In this document: piece after piece, positions 8,122 through 16,214 of the stretch
Position numbering within the stretch: the first letter of the stretch is position 1
How the letters are laid out: each line of letters starts with the position of its first letter
Assembly: GCA_002690925.1 (NCBI GenBank)
Contig: NZGD01000028.1
Coordinates: 1-38,020 of the forward strand
Length of the DNA: 38,020 bases
Direction: 5' to 3'
From: Rhodopirellula sp.
GTDB taxonomy: Bacteria; Planctomycetota; Planctomycetia; Pirellulales; Pirellulaceae
Position numbers and translations under genes: made by a program
Notes under the pieces: generated by a model
The model's database searches: none
Seen by the model: only the letters and a program-made list of their open reading frames with translations
Told to the model about the DNA's origin: nothing

Positions 8122-9933
8122 ATGACCAGCTATCAAAACTACATCACCAGAGATACCGCAGGCGGTGCCAGCATCGCCAACTTCCCGGGCGCCGTCCTGG
8201 AAATAGATGAACCCGATGTATTTGCGCTGGACATTCTGGATGCGCCAAACCTGGAAAGCATCCACCTCAAACGACTGAAAGCCCTGAAGCGCCCGCATCT
8301 GGTGCTCAGCAATCTTCCAAAGCTTACCCGAGTGGCGCTTCCCTCTGGCCACCCCGGAGCAATCGTCCACTTCCATTGTGAAAAGCAACCCGAGCCCTTT
8401 GTCATCGCCGGAGCTATCAGTGAATTTGATGGCGCATGGGAAAACGTTCAGACACGTTTTGAGGCATTTCCGCAACGCCAACATTGGAGCCGGCTTGTTT
8501 TCTGTACGCCTGAAGATGGCATTGCAGAGCCTGCAGGCCAGGGTCTGGTGATTATTACCGGGAACATGCCTGCCACCAGTGATCAACTGACTCTGGAAGC
8601 GAATAACGATTGGCTTATAGCCAACACCGCGGGGCTGCGACACGTTCAAATCAATACCTCCGGAAAGGTGATGCTGCAGCAGGTACCGAACCTGCGCACA
8701 GCCAATAGTTCGGGCCACGGACTGACGTTGGATGTCTACGATGCGCCCTCACTAAAGCGACTCGCCGGTGCCGGTAATAGGTTCGTGCTCTACCAAAAGC
8801 AATCGGCCGGGGAGCTAACCATTGCAGACAACTGGCAACATGCGCGCATTCACAGCAAAACGCTGGAGACTCTGAACTTTCAGAACGGAACCAGCCTCGC
8901 CCTGCATCACTGCAATGCCTTAGCAAAGGTGAACCTCGCGCTCGGTATGGATGTGCAGTGTTTTGGCGCTCTCCCCACACCATTGATGGCCAAAGCACGG
9001 TTCTTCTTTGACGAATCCTCACTGAACACGTGTATGGATCGCTTCAAAAATGGCGAGGGTGCCCAGCTTGCTGGAATACTCACTATCTTGGCGAACGCCC
9101 ATGAACGAGAGCAGGTAGTGCTGAGTCTCCAAAAAATCCGGGAGCTGTGTGACCTGGGCGTTGCCTCTGAACTTGTCTGGCAGACCCGTCGGGAACTAGC
9201 AGCCAGAAACCGTAACAACCGTGGCAAAAACAAGGGAGCGAAACGCCCGTTTAATGAAGCTGCCGTCGCCAAGGCAGACCTGTACTGGCACTGGAAATTC
9301 CCGGAAGACCTGGCGCCCCAGGGCTGGGAAGCCGATCTTGCAATATGGCACCACTGTCAGTCGACCGTGCGCGCCGCAGCGGACTATGGCGACAACATCG
9401 CCCTCACCTGCAGTGACGACGTCGCGCTCGAAACGCTTCTTCGCATGGCGGCAGACGACCACCGGGACAACGCACTATTCCGCCTGGCCATTCGCTGTAT
9501 GCAGGAATACCTCAGCCGCGATGATGACTTTCTCCTCAGCCGCAACCGAAACCAGCAACGTGACCCAACCTTGCGGATCGTCCGACTACTGATCAGATCG
9601 CGAGCCTCCCAGCAGGAGAAACGCACCGTGATCGGATTCCTGTGCGACATCCTGCCGCTGGAAACCTTGGTGAAATCCGTTCCGCCGATTGTTCATCTGA
9701 GCCCAGGCCTGTTTCGGAGCCAATTAATGAGCCTTGCCCGAAAACCGGATGGCTGGTTTGCAGCCCGAATCGGACGTCTTCCGTTCTTCAGACAGGACGA
9801 CAAGGTCAGCGAATACCGGCAACAGTTGATGCAAATCGCCCTGGCGCCCTGCACCCGTGAGGACGAAGAAGACGAAGAGGAGGAAGCGATCGAGACCGAC
9901 ACCAATTACCCACTATTCCAAGGAGAAGCCTGA
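8122..9933 (+). CDS. Large protein of unknown function, operon member
   Basis: A 603-residue protein that I cannot assign. The first 320 residues consist of irregular beta-strand-like repeats with recurring N-L-x-x-hydrophobic patterns (for example LDAPNLESIHLKRLKALK, NLPKLTRVALP, VPNLRTANS, APSLKRL), suggesting a leucine-rich-repeat-like or beta-solenoid scaffold. The next 250 residues look helical, and the protein ends in a very acidic tract (EDEEDEEEEAIETD). There is no signal peptide, membrane helix or catalytic motif. The ATG at 8122 has AAGGGGGA about 7 bases upstream. Its stop is one base short of the MoxR-type ATPase start, which argues that the two are translated together and may interact. 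A recognition or substrate-adaptor role is a guess from its shape and position. Confidence 0.6.
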   Translation: MTSYQNYITRDTAGGASIANFPGAVLEIDEPDVFALDILDAPNLESIHLKRLKALKRPHLVLSNLPKLTRVALPSGHPGAIVHFHCEKQPEPFVIAGAISEFDGAWENVQTRFEAFPQRQHWSRLVFCTPEDGIAEPAGQGLVIITGNMPATSDQLTLEANNDWLIANTAGLRHVQINTSGKVMLQQVPNLRTANSSGHGLTLDVYDAPSLKRLAGAGNRFVLYQKQSAGELTIADNWQHARIHSKTLETLNFQNGTSLALHHCNALAKVNLALGMDVQCFGALPTPLMAKARFFFDESSLNTCMDRFKNGEGAQLAGILTILANAHEREQVVLSLQKIRELCDLGVASELVWQTRRELAARNRNNRGKNKGAKRPFNEAAVAKADLYWHWKFPEDLAPQGWEADLAIWHHCQSTVRAAADYGDNIALTCSDDVALETLLRMAADDHRDNALFRLAIRCMQEYLSRDDDFLLSRNRNQQRDPTLRIVRLLIRSRASQQEKRTVIGFLCDILPLETLVKSVPPIVHLSPGLFRSQLMSLARKPDGWFAARIGRLPFFRQDDKVSEYRQQLMQIALAPCTREDEEDEEEEAIETDTNYPLFQGEA

Positions 9934-9934
9934 T

Positions 9935-11059
9935 ATGAGCGAACGCAACCAAACCACCCGCTACGCCACACCCGGCCAGATTTACGGCATTCTCCAGCAT
10001 CAATTGCAGCTGCTGGGTGAACAACCGGACATGGCCCACCAACTGCCGCCAGTGATGCTCTGGGGCCCGCCCGGCGTTGGCAAAAGCTCCATCATCCGGG
10101 ACGTATGCGAAAAAGCAGGCGTCGGGTTCATTGATATCCGACTGTCACAGCGGGAACCGGTCGACCTTCGCGGCCTGCCCGTTCCGGATGGGGATTCCGT
10201 GAACTGGCTGATCTCCGGCGAATGGCCCGGCGATCCGGAGAGCCGCGGCATCATCCTGTTCGATGAAATCACCGCCGCAGACCGGTCTTTGCAGGTCGCT
10301 GCCTACGAACTGATTCTTGATCGCCGCCTGGGCAACCTTTACAGCCTGCCCGATGGCTGGCTCGTGGTCGCGGCCGGCAACCGCGCCGAGGACCGTGCCG
10401 TTGCGCAGACGTTTTCCAGCGCCCTGGCCAACCGTTTCTGCCATTTAGATGTCGAGGCGGATCTGGACAGCTGGTGCCAATGGGCTGCGGCCAGACAGCT
10501 GCACCCGGACGTCATCGGTTTCGTCCGCTTCCGGCCCGAATGCTTCTTTAACATGAACGGAAACATCGAACAGGGATGGCCGAGCCCACGAAGCTGGACC
10601 CGTGTCGCCAGCATTCTCGAACACGCGGGCGACAGCCTGAATGAGGATACGCTGAGCCTGATGATTCAGGGACTGGTTGGCAGCGCAGCAGCGACCGAGT
10701 TCCTGGCATTCCGCCGCTGGAGCAAGGAATTGCCAGACGTACCGGCCATGCTACGAGGGGAGTGTCCTGTCAGCATTCCAGAGCGCGCTGATCAGCGTTT
10801 TGCTTTCTGCAGCAGCCTCGCCCATCACCTATGGAAAGGCCCCGAGAATCGGCTGCAGGAGCGCCTGGAGCGCTTCTTCGCAATCAGCGGTGAACTGACA
10901 TCCGATTTCGCCACCCTGGCGCTGTTGGATGCCACGGCCGCGGAAGGCGATTCAAAACAGGAGCAGCGGGCAATGGATGTGTTTTGCCATCCAGCCTTCG
11001 AGGCCTGGAGCAAAACCCATGGCAAAGTCTTCAACCAGCACATGGAGAAAGTGGCATGA
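9935..11059 (+). CDS. MoxR-type AAA+ ATPase
   Basis: A 374-residue AAA+ ATPase of the MoxR group, which acts as a chaperone that remodels partner complexes, usually with a VWA-domain protein. Walker A is GPPGVGKS (44-51), Walker B ILFDEI (107-112), and the sensor-1 strand WLVVAAGNR is at about 142-150. The ATG at 9935 has AAGGAG 9 bases upstream. The longer open frame starting at 9857 overlaps the previous gene's acidic tail and is not used. The stop overlaps the next gene by four bases (ATGA), so ATPase and VWA protein are translationally coupled, as is typical for MoxR/VWA pairs. The target is unknown. Confidence 0.85.
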   Translation: MSERNQTTRYATPGQIYGILQHQLQLLGEQPDMAHQLPPVMLWGPPGVGKSSIIRDVCEKAGVGFIDIRLSQREPVDLRGLPVPDGDSVNWLISGEWPGDPESRGIILFDEITAADRSLQVAAYELILDRRLGNLYSLPDGWLVVAAGNRAEDRAVAQTFSSALANRFCHLDVEADLDSWCQWAAARQLHPDVIGFVRFRPECFFNMNGNIEQGWPSPRSWTRVASILEHAGDSLNEDTLSLMIQGLVGSAAATEFLAFRRWSKELPDVPAMLRGECPVSIPERADQRFAFCSSLAHHLWKGPENRLQERLERFFAISGELTSDFATLALLDATAAEGDSKQEQRAMDVFCHPAFEAWSKTHGKVFNQHMEKVA

Positions 11060-12291
11060 GTGCGCTGAAAGAGAACGCCACCCTGCTGCCGTCAGAGGAG
11101 GACCAGGCACTCAAAAAGACCCTGCGCAAAGCGTGCGAACAGGATCGTGCGCTGATGATGACGGCCCAACCCTTTACCGCCATGTTGGCCATGCAGCTCA
11201 ACCTGATTCCCGTGGTCGACAGCCGCCTGCCCACCGCGGGAACCGATGGTAAAAACATCTTCTTCAACGCCCGGTTTATGGCCAGGCGCAGCGAGGCGGA
11301 CCGTCGCTTTATCATTGCCCACGAAGTCTGGCACTGCGCCATGGGCCACTTCCGGCGCCAACTGGGCCGGGATTCAAAACTTTGGAACCAGGCCTGCGAT
11401 TACGAGGTCAATCACATCCTCAGTGCCGAGCTCGGCCACTGCCCGACCGACGCACTCTGGGACAAGCGCTTTCGGGATCTGTCCGCGGAAGAAATCTACG
11501 CCCGCCTCAACCAAGGGACAGAGCAACCGAGGCGGGGTCAGACGGTTCTGGATACCCATGATCTCGATGCTGCGCTGAATGAACATTCCGGAGAGCGGGT
11601 TGTGGATCCGGACTTCCATCCGGAAACGCCGGCAACTGCGCAAGACCAACAGTCATTGGGTGAGTCTTGGCGTCAACGCCTGATTGCCGTGGCGCAGCAG
11701 CGGGACCGCTTGCCCGGAAACCTTCCGGGACACCTGCGCCGGATTGTTGACCGAATCCGCGAACCACAGGTTCCCTGGCAGCAACTACTAGCCCGCTTTC
11801 TGCAAAAACAGCAAGGCGGGGACAGGCAATGGTTACCGCCCTCACGCCGGCACATTCACCGGGGGCTATACCTCCCCAGTCGAAAAGGAAGCTTCCTGGA
11901 ACTCACGGTGGCCTTGGACAACTCCGGGAGCTGTATGAATGATGTTCCGAATTTTCTGGCCGAGCTCAAAGGCATCCTGTCGTCCTTCAACCGGGTGAGC
12001 CTCCGTTTGATCGTCTTTGACACAAGAGTACAAAGCGACGAGGTCCTCACGGAACAGGATTTGTATCGACTGAACAAAATGGAAATTACCGGTGGTGGCG
12101 GAACCGATTTTCGGCCTGTCTTTGAGGCGTGCAGCGAACAGTCGCCGCAAGCACTGATCGTTCTGACCGACGGATGCGCGCAAGCCCCGGAAACGCCGCC
12201 CGCCTACCCGACGCTGTGGGTCTTGCCCAGTGATGGCCGCAGCCCGACGAATTGGGGCGACGTCATTCATCTGAATGACAATGCGGCTTAG
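11056..12291 (+). CDS. DUF2201-type metallopeptidase-like/VWA protein
   Basis: A 411-residue two-domain protein. The N-terminal part (about 30-150) is a zincin-like domain with HEVWHCAMGH at 89-98, matching the HExxH..H zinc site, and CDYEVN following, as in the DUF2201 N-terminal family. A linker leads to a C-terminal VWA-like domain with the metal-ion-dependent adhesion motif DNSGS at about 288-292, GGGGTDF and LTDG (about residue 370). The catalytic Glu and both His are present, so proteolytic activity is possible but unproven. The ATG overlaps the MoxR gene stop (ATGA). The pair probably works as one machine in which the AAA+ ATPase remodels substrates held by the VWA domain. Confidence 0.85.
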   Translation: MSALKENATLLPSEEDQALKKTLRKACEQDRALMMTAQPFTAMLAMQLNLIPVVDSRLPTAGTDGKNIFFNARFMARRSEADRRFIIAHEVWHCAMGHFRRQLGRDSKLWNQACDYEVNHILSAELGHCPTDALWDKRFRDLSAEEIYARLNQGTEQPRRGQTVLDTHDLDAALNEHSGERVVDPDFHPETPATAQDQQSLGESWRQRLIAVAQQRDRLPGNLPGHLRRIVDRIREPQVPWQQLLARFLQKQQGGDRQWLPPSRRHIHRGLYLPSRKGSFLELTVALDNSGSCMNDVPNFLAELKGILSSFNRVSLRLIVFDTRVQSDEVLTEQDLYRLNKMEITGGGGTDFRPVFEACSEQSPQALIVLTDGCAQAPETPPAYPTLWVLPSDGRSPTNWGDVIHLNDNAA

Positions 12292-12389
12292 AGAAGCTCG
12301 CAACCTGGCGTTGCTAGCCGATATGGGCGGATATCCGTAAACTGGCGAACTTAACAACGTTTCCAATCACACAGGCAACCGGATACTCA

Positions 12390-13310
12390 ATGACTCTCAA
12401 CGAACGCGCCATCGGCGGCTTGCTGGCGCTGGCATGCGGTGATGCACTGGCCAACGGCGTGGAATTCAGCCCCCGTGGCAGCGCCGACATCAAAGACATG
12501 AACAGCACCCGGAGGTACTTGCCGGTGGGCCAGTGGTCGGACGATACGGGGTTGGCGTTGTGCCTGGGAGAAAGCCTAGTTGCCAATAAAGGTTTTGATG
12601 CGGCCGATCAGATGCGTCGCTACGAGGGTTTTTACGACCGCCAGGAAGGCTGGCCCAGTGAACTGGCTTTGGCGCCCGGCAATACCCTTGGGGCGGCCCT
12701 TAAAAAGTTCAAACACACCGATGAACCCTTTGCAGGATCCACACACCCGTTGGCTGCAGGAAACGGTGGCTTGATGCGCCTGCTTCCAGCAGTGCTCGCC
12801 GCGGATCCGGACCTGGAACTTATCCGCCTTTGGGCAAGAGAATCCACCAGGACCACCCACGGCGCAGAAGAGTGCCTGGAGGCCAGTGAGTTACTTGCAA
12901 TGATTATTCATCATCTGCTGCGCGGAGAGCCCAAGAACCAAGCCCTCGAAGCTGGAAAAGACGAAGCCTGGAAGAGCAAAAAAATCACGACACTGGCCCA
13001 GGGGGATTACCTCCAGAAGACCGATGCGCTGATAAAAGCCAAGAGTTACGTGGTCGATACTCTGGAGGCAGCGCTATGGTGTTTCGGTACAACAGACTCT
13101 CTTGAGGCCGCGCTTCTCGCCGCCGCCAATCTTGGCGACGACTGCGACACCGTTGCTGCCATCACCGGGCAGCTAGCCGGGTGCCATTATGGGCTCAAAG
13201 CCATACCCGCAGACTGGCTGAATGTGCTGGTGGAAAAAGACCGCATAGTACAGTTGGCCCGGAGTCTGATTGACCTGACCCCCGATACAACCGCCAACCC
13301 GGAAGGCTGA
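12390..13310 (+). CDS. ADP-ribosylglycohydrolase (DraG/ARH type), copy 2
   Basis: A 306-residue ADP-ribosylglycohydrolase related to, but clearly diverged from, the copy at 4383-5309. The active-site blocks are conserved: LALACGDALANGVEF, GQWSDDTGLAL (SDD metal motif), GNGGLMRLLPAV, TTHGAEECLEASELL and NLGDDCDTVAAITGQLAG. The ATG at 12390 has only a weak ribosome binding site, and 98 bases separate it from the preceding stop, so it may have its own promoter; a GGATATCC palindrome lies at about 12331. It is followed seven bases later by the WYL regulator gene. Two glycohydrolases in one locus suggest two ADP-ribosylated substrates or a division between mark removal and immunity; both readings are inference. 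Confidence 0.85.
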   Translation: MTLNERAIGGLLALACGDALANGVEFSPRGSADIKDMNSTRRYLPVGQWSDDTGLALCLGESLVANKGFDAADQMRRYEGFYDRQEGWPSELALAPGNTLGAALKKFKHTDEPFAGSTHPLAAGNGGLMRLLPAVLAADPDLELIRLWARESTRTTHGAEECLEASELLAMIIHHLLRGEPKNQALEAGKDEAWKSKKITTLAQGDYLQKTDALIKAKSYVVDTLEAALWCFGTTDSLEAALLAAANLGDDCDTVAAITGQLAGCHYGLKAIPADWLNVLVEKDRIVQLARSLIDLTPDTTANPEG

Positions 13311-13317
13311 ATATCCC

Positions 13318-14283
13318 ATGAGCGATCAGCTGAGACGGCAAATCGAGATTCTGAAGTTGCTGCCCCGCCCCGGCCTGGCCAAATCAACCGGGGATATCCA
13401 CAAAGAACTAAAAGAAAGGGACCACGCTTCTTCCAAGCGCACCATAGAGCGCGACCTGGAAAACCTGCTGGAAGTGTTCCCTATGTCTGTCCACAAGGAG
13501 AGCAAACAGGGTACTAACGGCAGAACCAATTACTGGCACCTCACATCTCTGAAAGGCCTGCTGCCGGAAACCTTGCTGAACGACAACGATGCCGCCTTGG
13601 CACTCACCATGCTCAAACAGCAGGCCTACAATCGCCTACCGCGCAGCGTGGTAAAGCGCTTGGACTCTCTCTGGCAACAAGCCACAACGACGGCAGAGAC
13701 CGACAAAAGAGCGCAACAATGGATGCAGCTCATCCAATACCTCCCGGACCCAATGCGGCCGGAGTCTCCGCCCATTGACGGGGATGTGCAAAACACCATT
13801 GAAGAAGCCCTCGCCAGCTCGGATGCGCTCGACCTGACCATCGCAACCCTGGACGGGGAAACCAGGCTCGAAGGTCTTCTCCCCCTTCGACTGCTGCTAC
13901 AGGAAGAAATTCTCTATCTCCTGGCCGAATACCCCAGCGCACCGAACATGGACGAGAGTATTCAGCTGTTACCCCTGCACAGAATCACCAAGGCCGAGGC
14001 TCGCCTGAGTTTTGATGACAGTTCCCTTGAGCCGGATCTCGCGCAATCCTTCGCCCTCGGAATGGAAGACAGCATAAGGCTGGTAATCCGGGTGAACCGG
14101 CCACTCGCCGAAGCCTTGTTCAACCGACCTATTGGTCGCGACCAAAGTTTGGAGGAAGATTCTGCTAATCCCGGCTGCTATGTGGTGACCACTTTTATCG
14201 ACAACAGCCCACAGCTGAAACGTTGGCTTGCAAGACGTAATGGTGGGGAACTAGTAATAATCGAGCCGAAGTGGCTAGTCTAA
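13318..14283 (+). CDS. WYL-type transcriptional regulator
   Basis: A 321-residue regulator. Residues about 1-60 are a DeoR/YafY-like winged helix-turn-helix (RRQIEILKLLPRPGLAKSTG, then SSKRTIERDLENLLEVF). The segment at about 155-235 is a WYL domain (LDGETRLEGLLPLRLLLQEEILYLLAEY...LLPLHRITKAEA), and the C terminus is the WCX extension (FIDNSPQLKRWLARRNGGELVIIEPKWLV). The family's eponymous W-Y-L triad reads L-Y-L here. WYL domains sense nucleic acid or nucleotide ligands and are common controllers of defence loci. It starts seven bases after the second ADP-ribosylglycohydrolase. The most likely operator is the GTCGCAT cluster at 5363-5414; the CTGGA palindromes at 16127-16206 are another possibility. 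Confidence 0.8.
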   Translation: MSDQLRRQIEILKLLPRPGLAKSTGDIHKELKERDHASSKRTIERDLENLLEVFPMSVHKESKQGTNGRTNYWHLTSLKGLLPETLLNDNDAALALTMLKQQAYNRLPRSVVKRLDSLWQQATTTAETDKRAQQWMQLIQYLPDPMRPESPPIDGDVQNTIEEALASSDALDLTIATLDGETRLEGLLPLRLLLQEEILYLLAEYPSAPNMDESIQLLPLHRITKAEARLSFDDSSLEPDLAQSFALGMEDSIRLVIRVNRPLAEALFNRPIGRDQSLEEDSANPGCYVVTTFIDNSPQLKRWLARRNGGELVIIEPKWLV

Positions 14284-14373
14284 ACCTCGCTGGTTTGCGT
14301 CAAACCGCTCGATCTCAGAGAGAAAGGTTAATGTTGTTACGCTCTTCCACCCAATGCGGACATTGAATACCAA

Positions 14374-14937
14374 ATGACAACCAGAACTAACCCGCCCTTA
14401 AATACGCCGTGCGGTAAATATTTCACCTTCCAAGATTTCATTGAATGCGGAGAAACCCAACGAAACCTCTGCACACCCAATCAACCGCAGCAGGCCGAAA
14501 CTTTCAACGCTCTGCGTGACCTAGCCACTTATGTGATCGACCCCATAGTCGAGCGATTCGGTATGGTAGAACTCACCTTTGGCCTCTGCTCTTCCGCTTT
14601 GGGCGCCAAGATACCTGGCAGAATTGCGCCAAAGCTGGACCAACATGCCTCATTCGAGGTGAATCGACTAGGTAACCGGATATGCGAACGAGACGGGGCA
14701 GCCGTGGACTTCATTCTTGAAAATGAAAATATGTTCGAGGTGAGCCAATGGATTCTGCGAAATCTCGATTTCGATAGACTCTACTTTTACGGGCCCTACA
14801 GACCGATCCATGTCAGTTACAGCTCAGCGCCTTGCAGGCAGGTTACAGTGATGAAGGAGTCGGAAAGAACCGGACGGCGCATCCCCCGCACCTTTGCCGA
14901 CCGGGATTTCGCCAAACTAGAGACGTCGCCAATTTAG
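14374..14937 (+). CDS. M15-peptidase-like (D-Ala-D-Ala peptidase fold) protein
   Basis: A 187-residue cytoplasmic-looking protein. Several blocks match the zinc site of M15-type peptidases: LTFGLCSSAL (in place of the usual SGYRS.L.), DQH (first His ligand), GAAVDF (Asp ligand) and RPIHVSY (second His ligand before the final strand). An insertion between DQH and GAAVDF differs from the usual compact motif. There is no signal peptide, which argues against cell-wall work. The ATG at 14374 has no strong ribosome binding site. The gene ends four bases from the converging sspA gene. It may belong to the Ssp region or to the WYL operon upstream. A repurposed DNA-end or nucleotide role is possible, but the function is unknown. 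Confidence 0.6.
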   Translation: MTTRTNPPLNTPCGKYFTFQDFIECGETQRNLCTPNQPQQAETFNALRDLATYVIDPIVERFGMVELTFGLCSSALGAKIPGRIAPKLDQHASFEVNRLGNRICERDGAAVDFILENENMFEVSQWILRNLDFDRLYFYGPYRPIHVSYSSAPCRQVTVMKESERTGRRIPRTFADRDFAKLETSPI

Positions 14938-14941
14938 AGTT

Positions 14942-16099
14942 TTATGCGGAGATACTCGATATTGCTTCTGCAATTTTCTTGGCTGCTTCAGCAATTTGCT
15001 CCTCATCTGAAAATCGCCCGACGCTCATACGAACTGAAGATGAAGCGCGATCCTCTGACAAACCTATTGATTTCAAAACGTACGACGACTGAATAATTCC
15101 ACTATTACAAGCAGACCCTGTCGAAGCACAAATCGATGGCTGAAGCGTATTAATCAGGGATTCGGCATCAATGCCCGGGAATTCAAGATTCAGGTTGCCT
15201 GGATGACGATCGATGGCATCGCCATTGATCGAAAATCCCACATTCGCTTTACGAAGATTTTCCAATAGACCAGATGATAATTCTTTAAGCCTATGCCTAT
15301 TTTGAGCCCCCTCCTTCCTAATGATCGAAGCGGCAACGCCGAAACCAACACACAAAGGAGTTGGAAGAGTCCCAGAACGCAAGCCATTCTGCTGACCGCC
15401 GCCATGAACAAGAGGCGGAAAATTATTCTGCAAGGAGGAGTCTATGAAAAGGGCGCCGACTCCCTTCGGGCCATAGATCTTGTGGGCAGACAAGCTTAGC
15501 AAGTCTATCCCAAGCTCAACTACATCCATATCTAATGCTTCAGGGGCCTGCGCCGCGTCGCAGTGAAAAATAGCACCCATACGCTGCGCCTTATCGGCTA
15601 ACCATGCGATGTCTTGGACTGTACCTATCTCGTTATTCACGGCCATAACACTGATTAACAAAACATCATCTGTCAGCATGGCACTGAATGCCGCTCGGTC
15701 TATCTGACCAGACTCAAGTACGGGCACTTCCTTGACTCTGTGCCCGTATTGACTTGCGAAGAAATACGTCGCTTCTTTTACACACTTATGCTCAATCGCA
15801 CTAACTAGAACAGTCTTTCGATCGGTTTGGTTCGCAGCGAGCACGCCGAAGATCGCCTGGTTGTTCGCTTCGGTGGCACCGGAGGTGAAGACGATTTCTT
15901 CTGGAAGCGCCCCAACGAGAGAAGCCACTTCAAAGCGAGCAGATTCGATCGAATCTGCTGACCTCCACCCGAGAATGTGGCTCGACGAGTGCGGATTTCC
16001 AAAGGAATCAGTAAAATACGGCAGCATTGCCTCAAGCACACGGGTATCTGTGGGCGTAGATGCCTGATAATCCAAATAAATTGAGTTAGAAACCCGCAT
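14942..16099 (-). CDS. sspA: SspA-type cysteine desulfurase
   Basis: A 385-residue pyridoxal-phosphate enzyme of the NifS/IscS/DndA family that takes sulfur from cysteine as a protein persulfide. Visible residues are H104 (AIEHK), D181 in HCDAAQ, the cofactor lysine K207 in SLSAHKIYGPKG and the active-site C331 in STGSACNSG. All are intact. I use the ATG at 16099; a TTG at 16126 would add nine residues that do not look conserved. It lies divergent from sspBCD, as in described ssp loci, and two palindromes sit between them. The neighbouring sspB, sspC and sspD, not its own sequence, are what make this SspA rather than a housekeeping IscS. Here it would feed sulfur to SspD for DNA phosphorothioation. 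Confidence 0.85.
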   Translation of the reverse strand: MRVSNSIYLDYQASTPTDTRVLEAMLPYFTDSFGNPHSSSHILGWRSADSIESARFEVASLVGALPEEIVFTSGATEANNQAIFGVLAANQTDRKTVLVSAIEHKCVKEATYFFASQYGHRVKEVPVLESGQIDRAAFSAMLTDDVLLISVMAVNNEIGTVQDIAWLADKAQRMGAIFHCDAAQAPEALDMDVVELGIDLLSLSAHKIYGPKGVGALFIDSSLQNNFPPLVHGGGQQNGLRSGTLPTPLCVGFGVAASIIRKEGAQNRHRLKELSSGLLENLRKANVGFSINGDAIDRHPGNLNLEFPGIDAESLINTLQPSICASTGSACNSGIIQSSYVLKSIGLSEDRASSSVRMSVGRFSDEEQIAEAAKKIAEAISSISA

Positions 16100-16126
16100 T
16101 CCGTCTCTCTCTGAACAAAAATTCAA

Positions 16127-16143
16127 CTGGATGATGTCTCCAG
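16127..16143. promoter_or_regulatory. Palindrome CTGGA-N7-TCCAG, sspA side
   Basis: A 17-base palindrome CTGGATGATGTCTCCAG lies in the sspA leader, 28 bases upstream of its ATG. A second site with the same CTGGA-N7-TCCAG form is at 16190-16206. Two matching dyads in one divergent promoter region suggest a dimeric repressor controlling both directions. No regulator has been shown to bind; the WYL protein at 13318 is the nearest candidate. Confidence 0.6.
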
Positions 16144-16155
16144 TCTAAAATTCCA

Positions 16156-16184
16156 TTGACCTTACGCCTGCCCATCATTATTGT
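16156..16184 (+). promoter_or_regulatory. Predicted sigma70 promoter of sspBCD
   Basis: TTGACC at 16156-16161 (five of six matches to TTGACA) and TATTGT at 16179-16184 (four of six to TATAAT) are separated by 17 bases. Transcription would start near 16191, inside the palindrome at 16190-16206, which fits repression by blocking initiation. Confidence 0.5.
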
Positions 16185-16189
16185 CGATA

Positions 16190-16206
16190 CTGGAGCGATG
16201 ATCCAG
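16190..16206. promoter_or_regulatory. Palindrome CTGGA-N7-TCCAG, sspB side
   Basis: CTGGAGCGATGATCCAG has the same 5-7-5 form as the site at 16127-16143. It overlaps the expected start point of the sspB promoter and touches the AGGGGA ribosome binding site of sspB, so a bound protein could block both transcription and translation. Confidence 0.6.
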
Positions 16207-16214
16207 GGGAAAAA

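Noticed and set aside
14292..14306. Hairpin GGTTTG-CGT-CAAACC as terminator of the WYL operon
   Set aside because: Only a six-base stem with a three-base loop and no T-run afterwards; too weak to call.
14942..16099. Housekeeping IscS cysteine desulfurase
   Set aside because: No isc or suf genes are nearby; it is divergent from sspB-sspC-sspD, which fits SspA.
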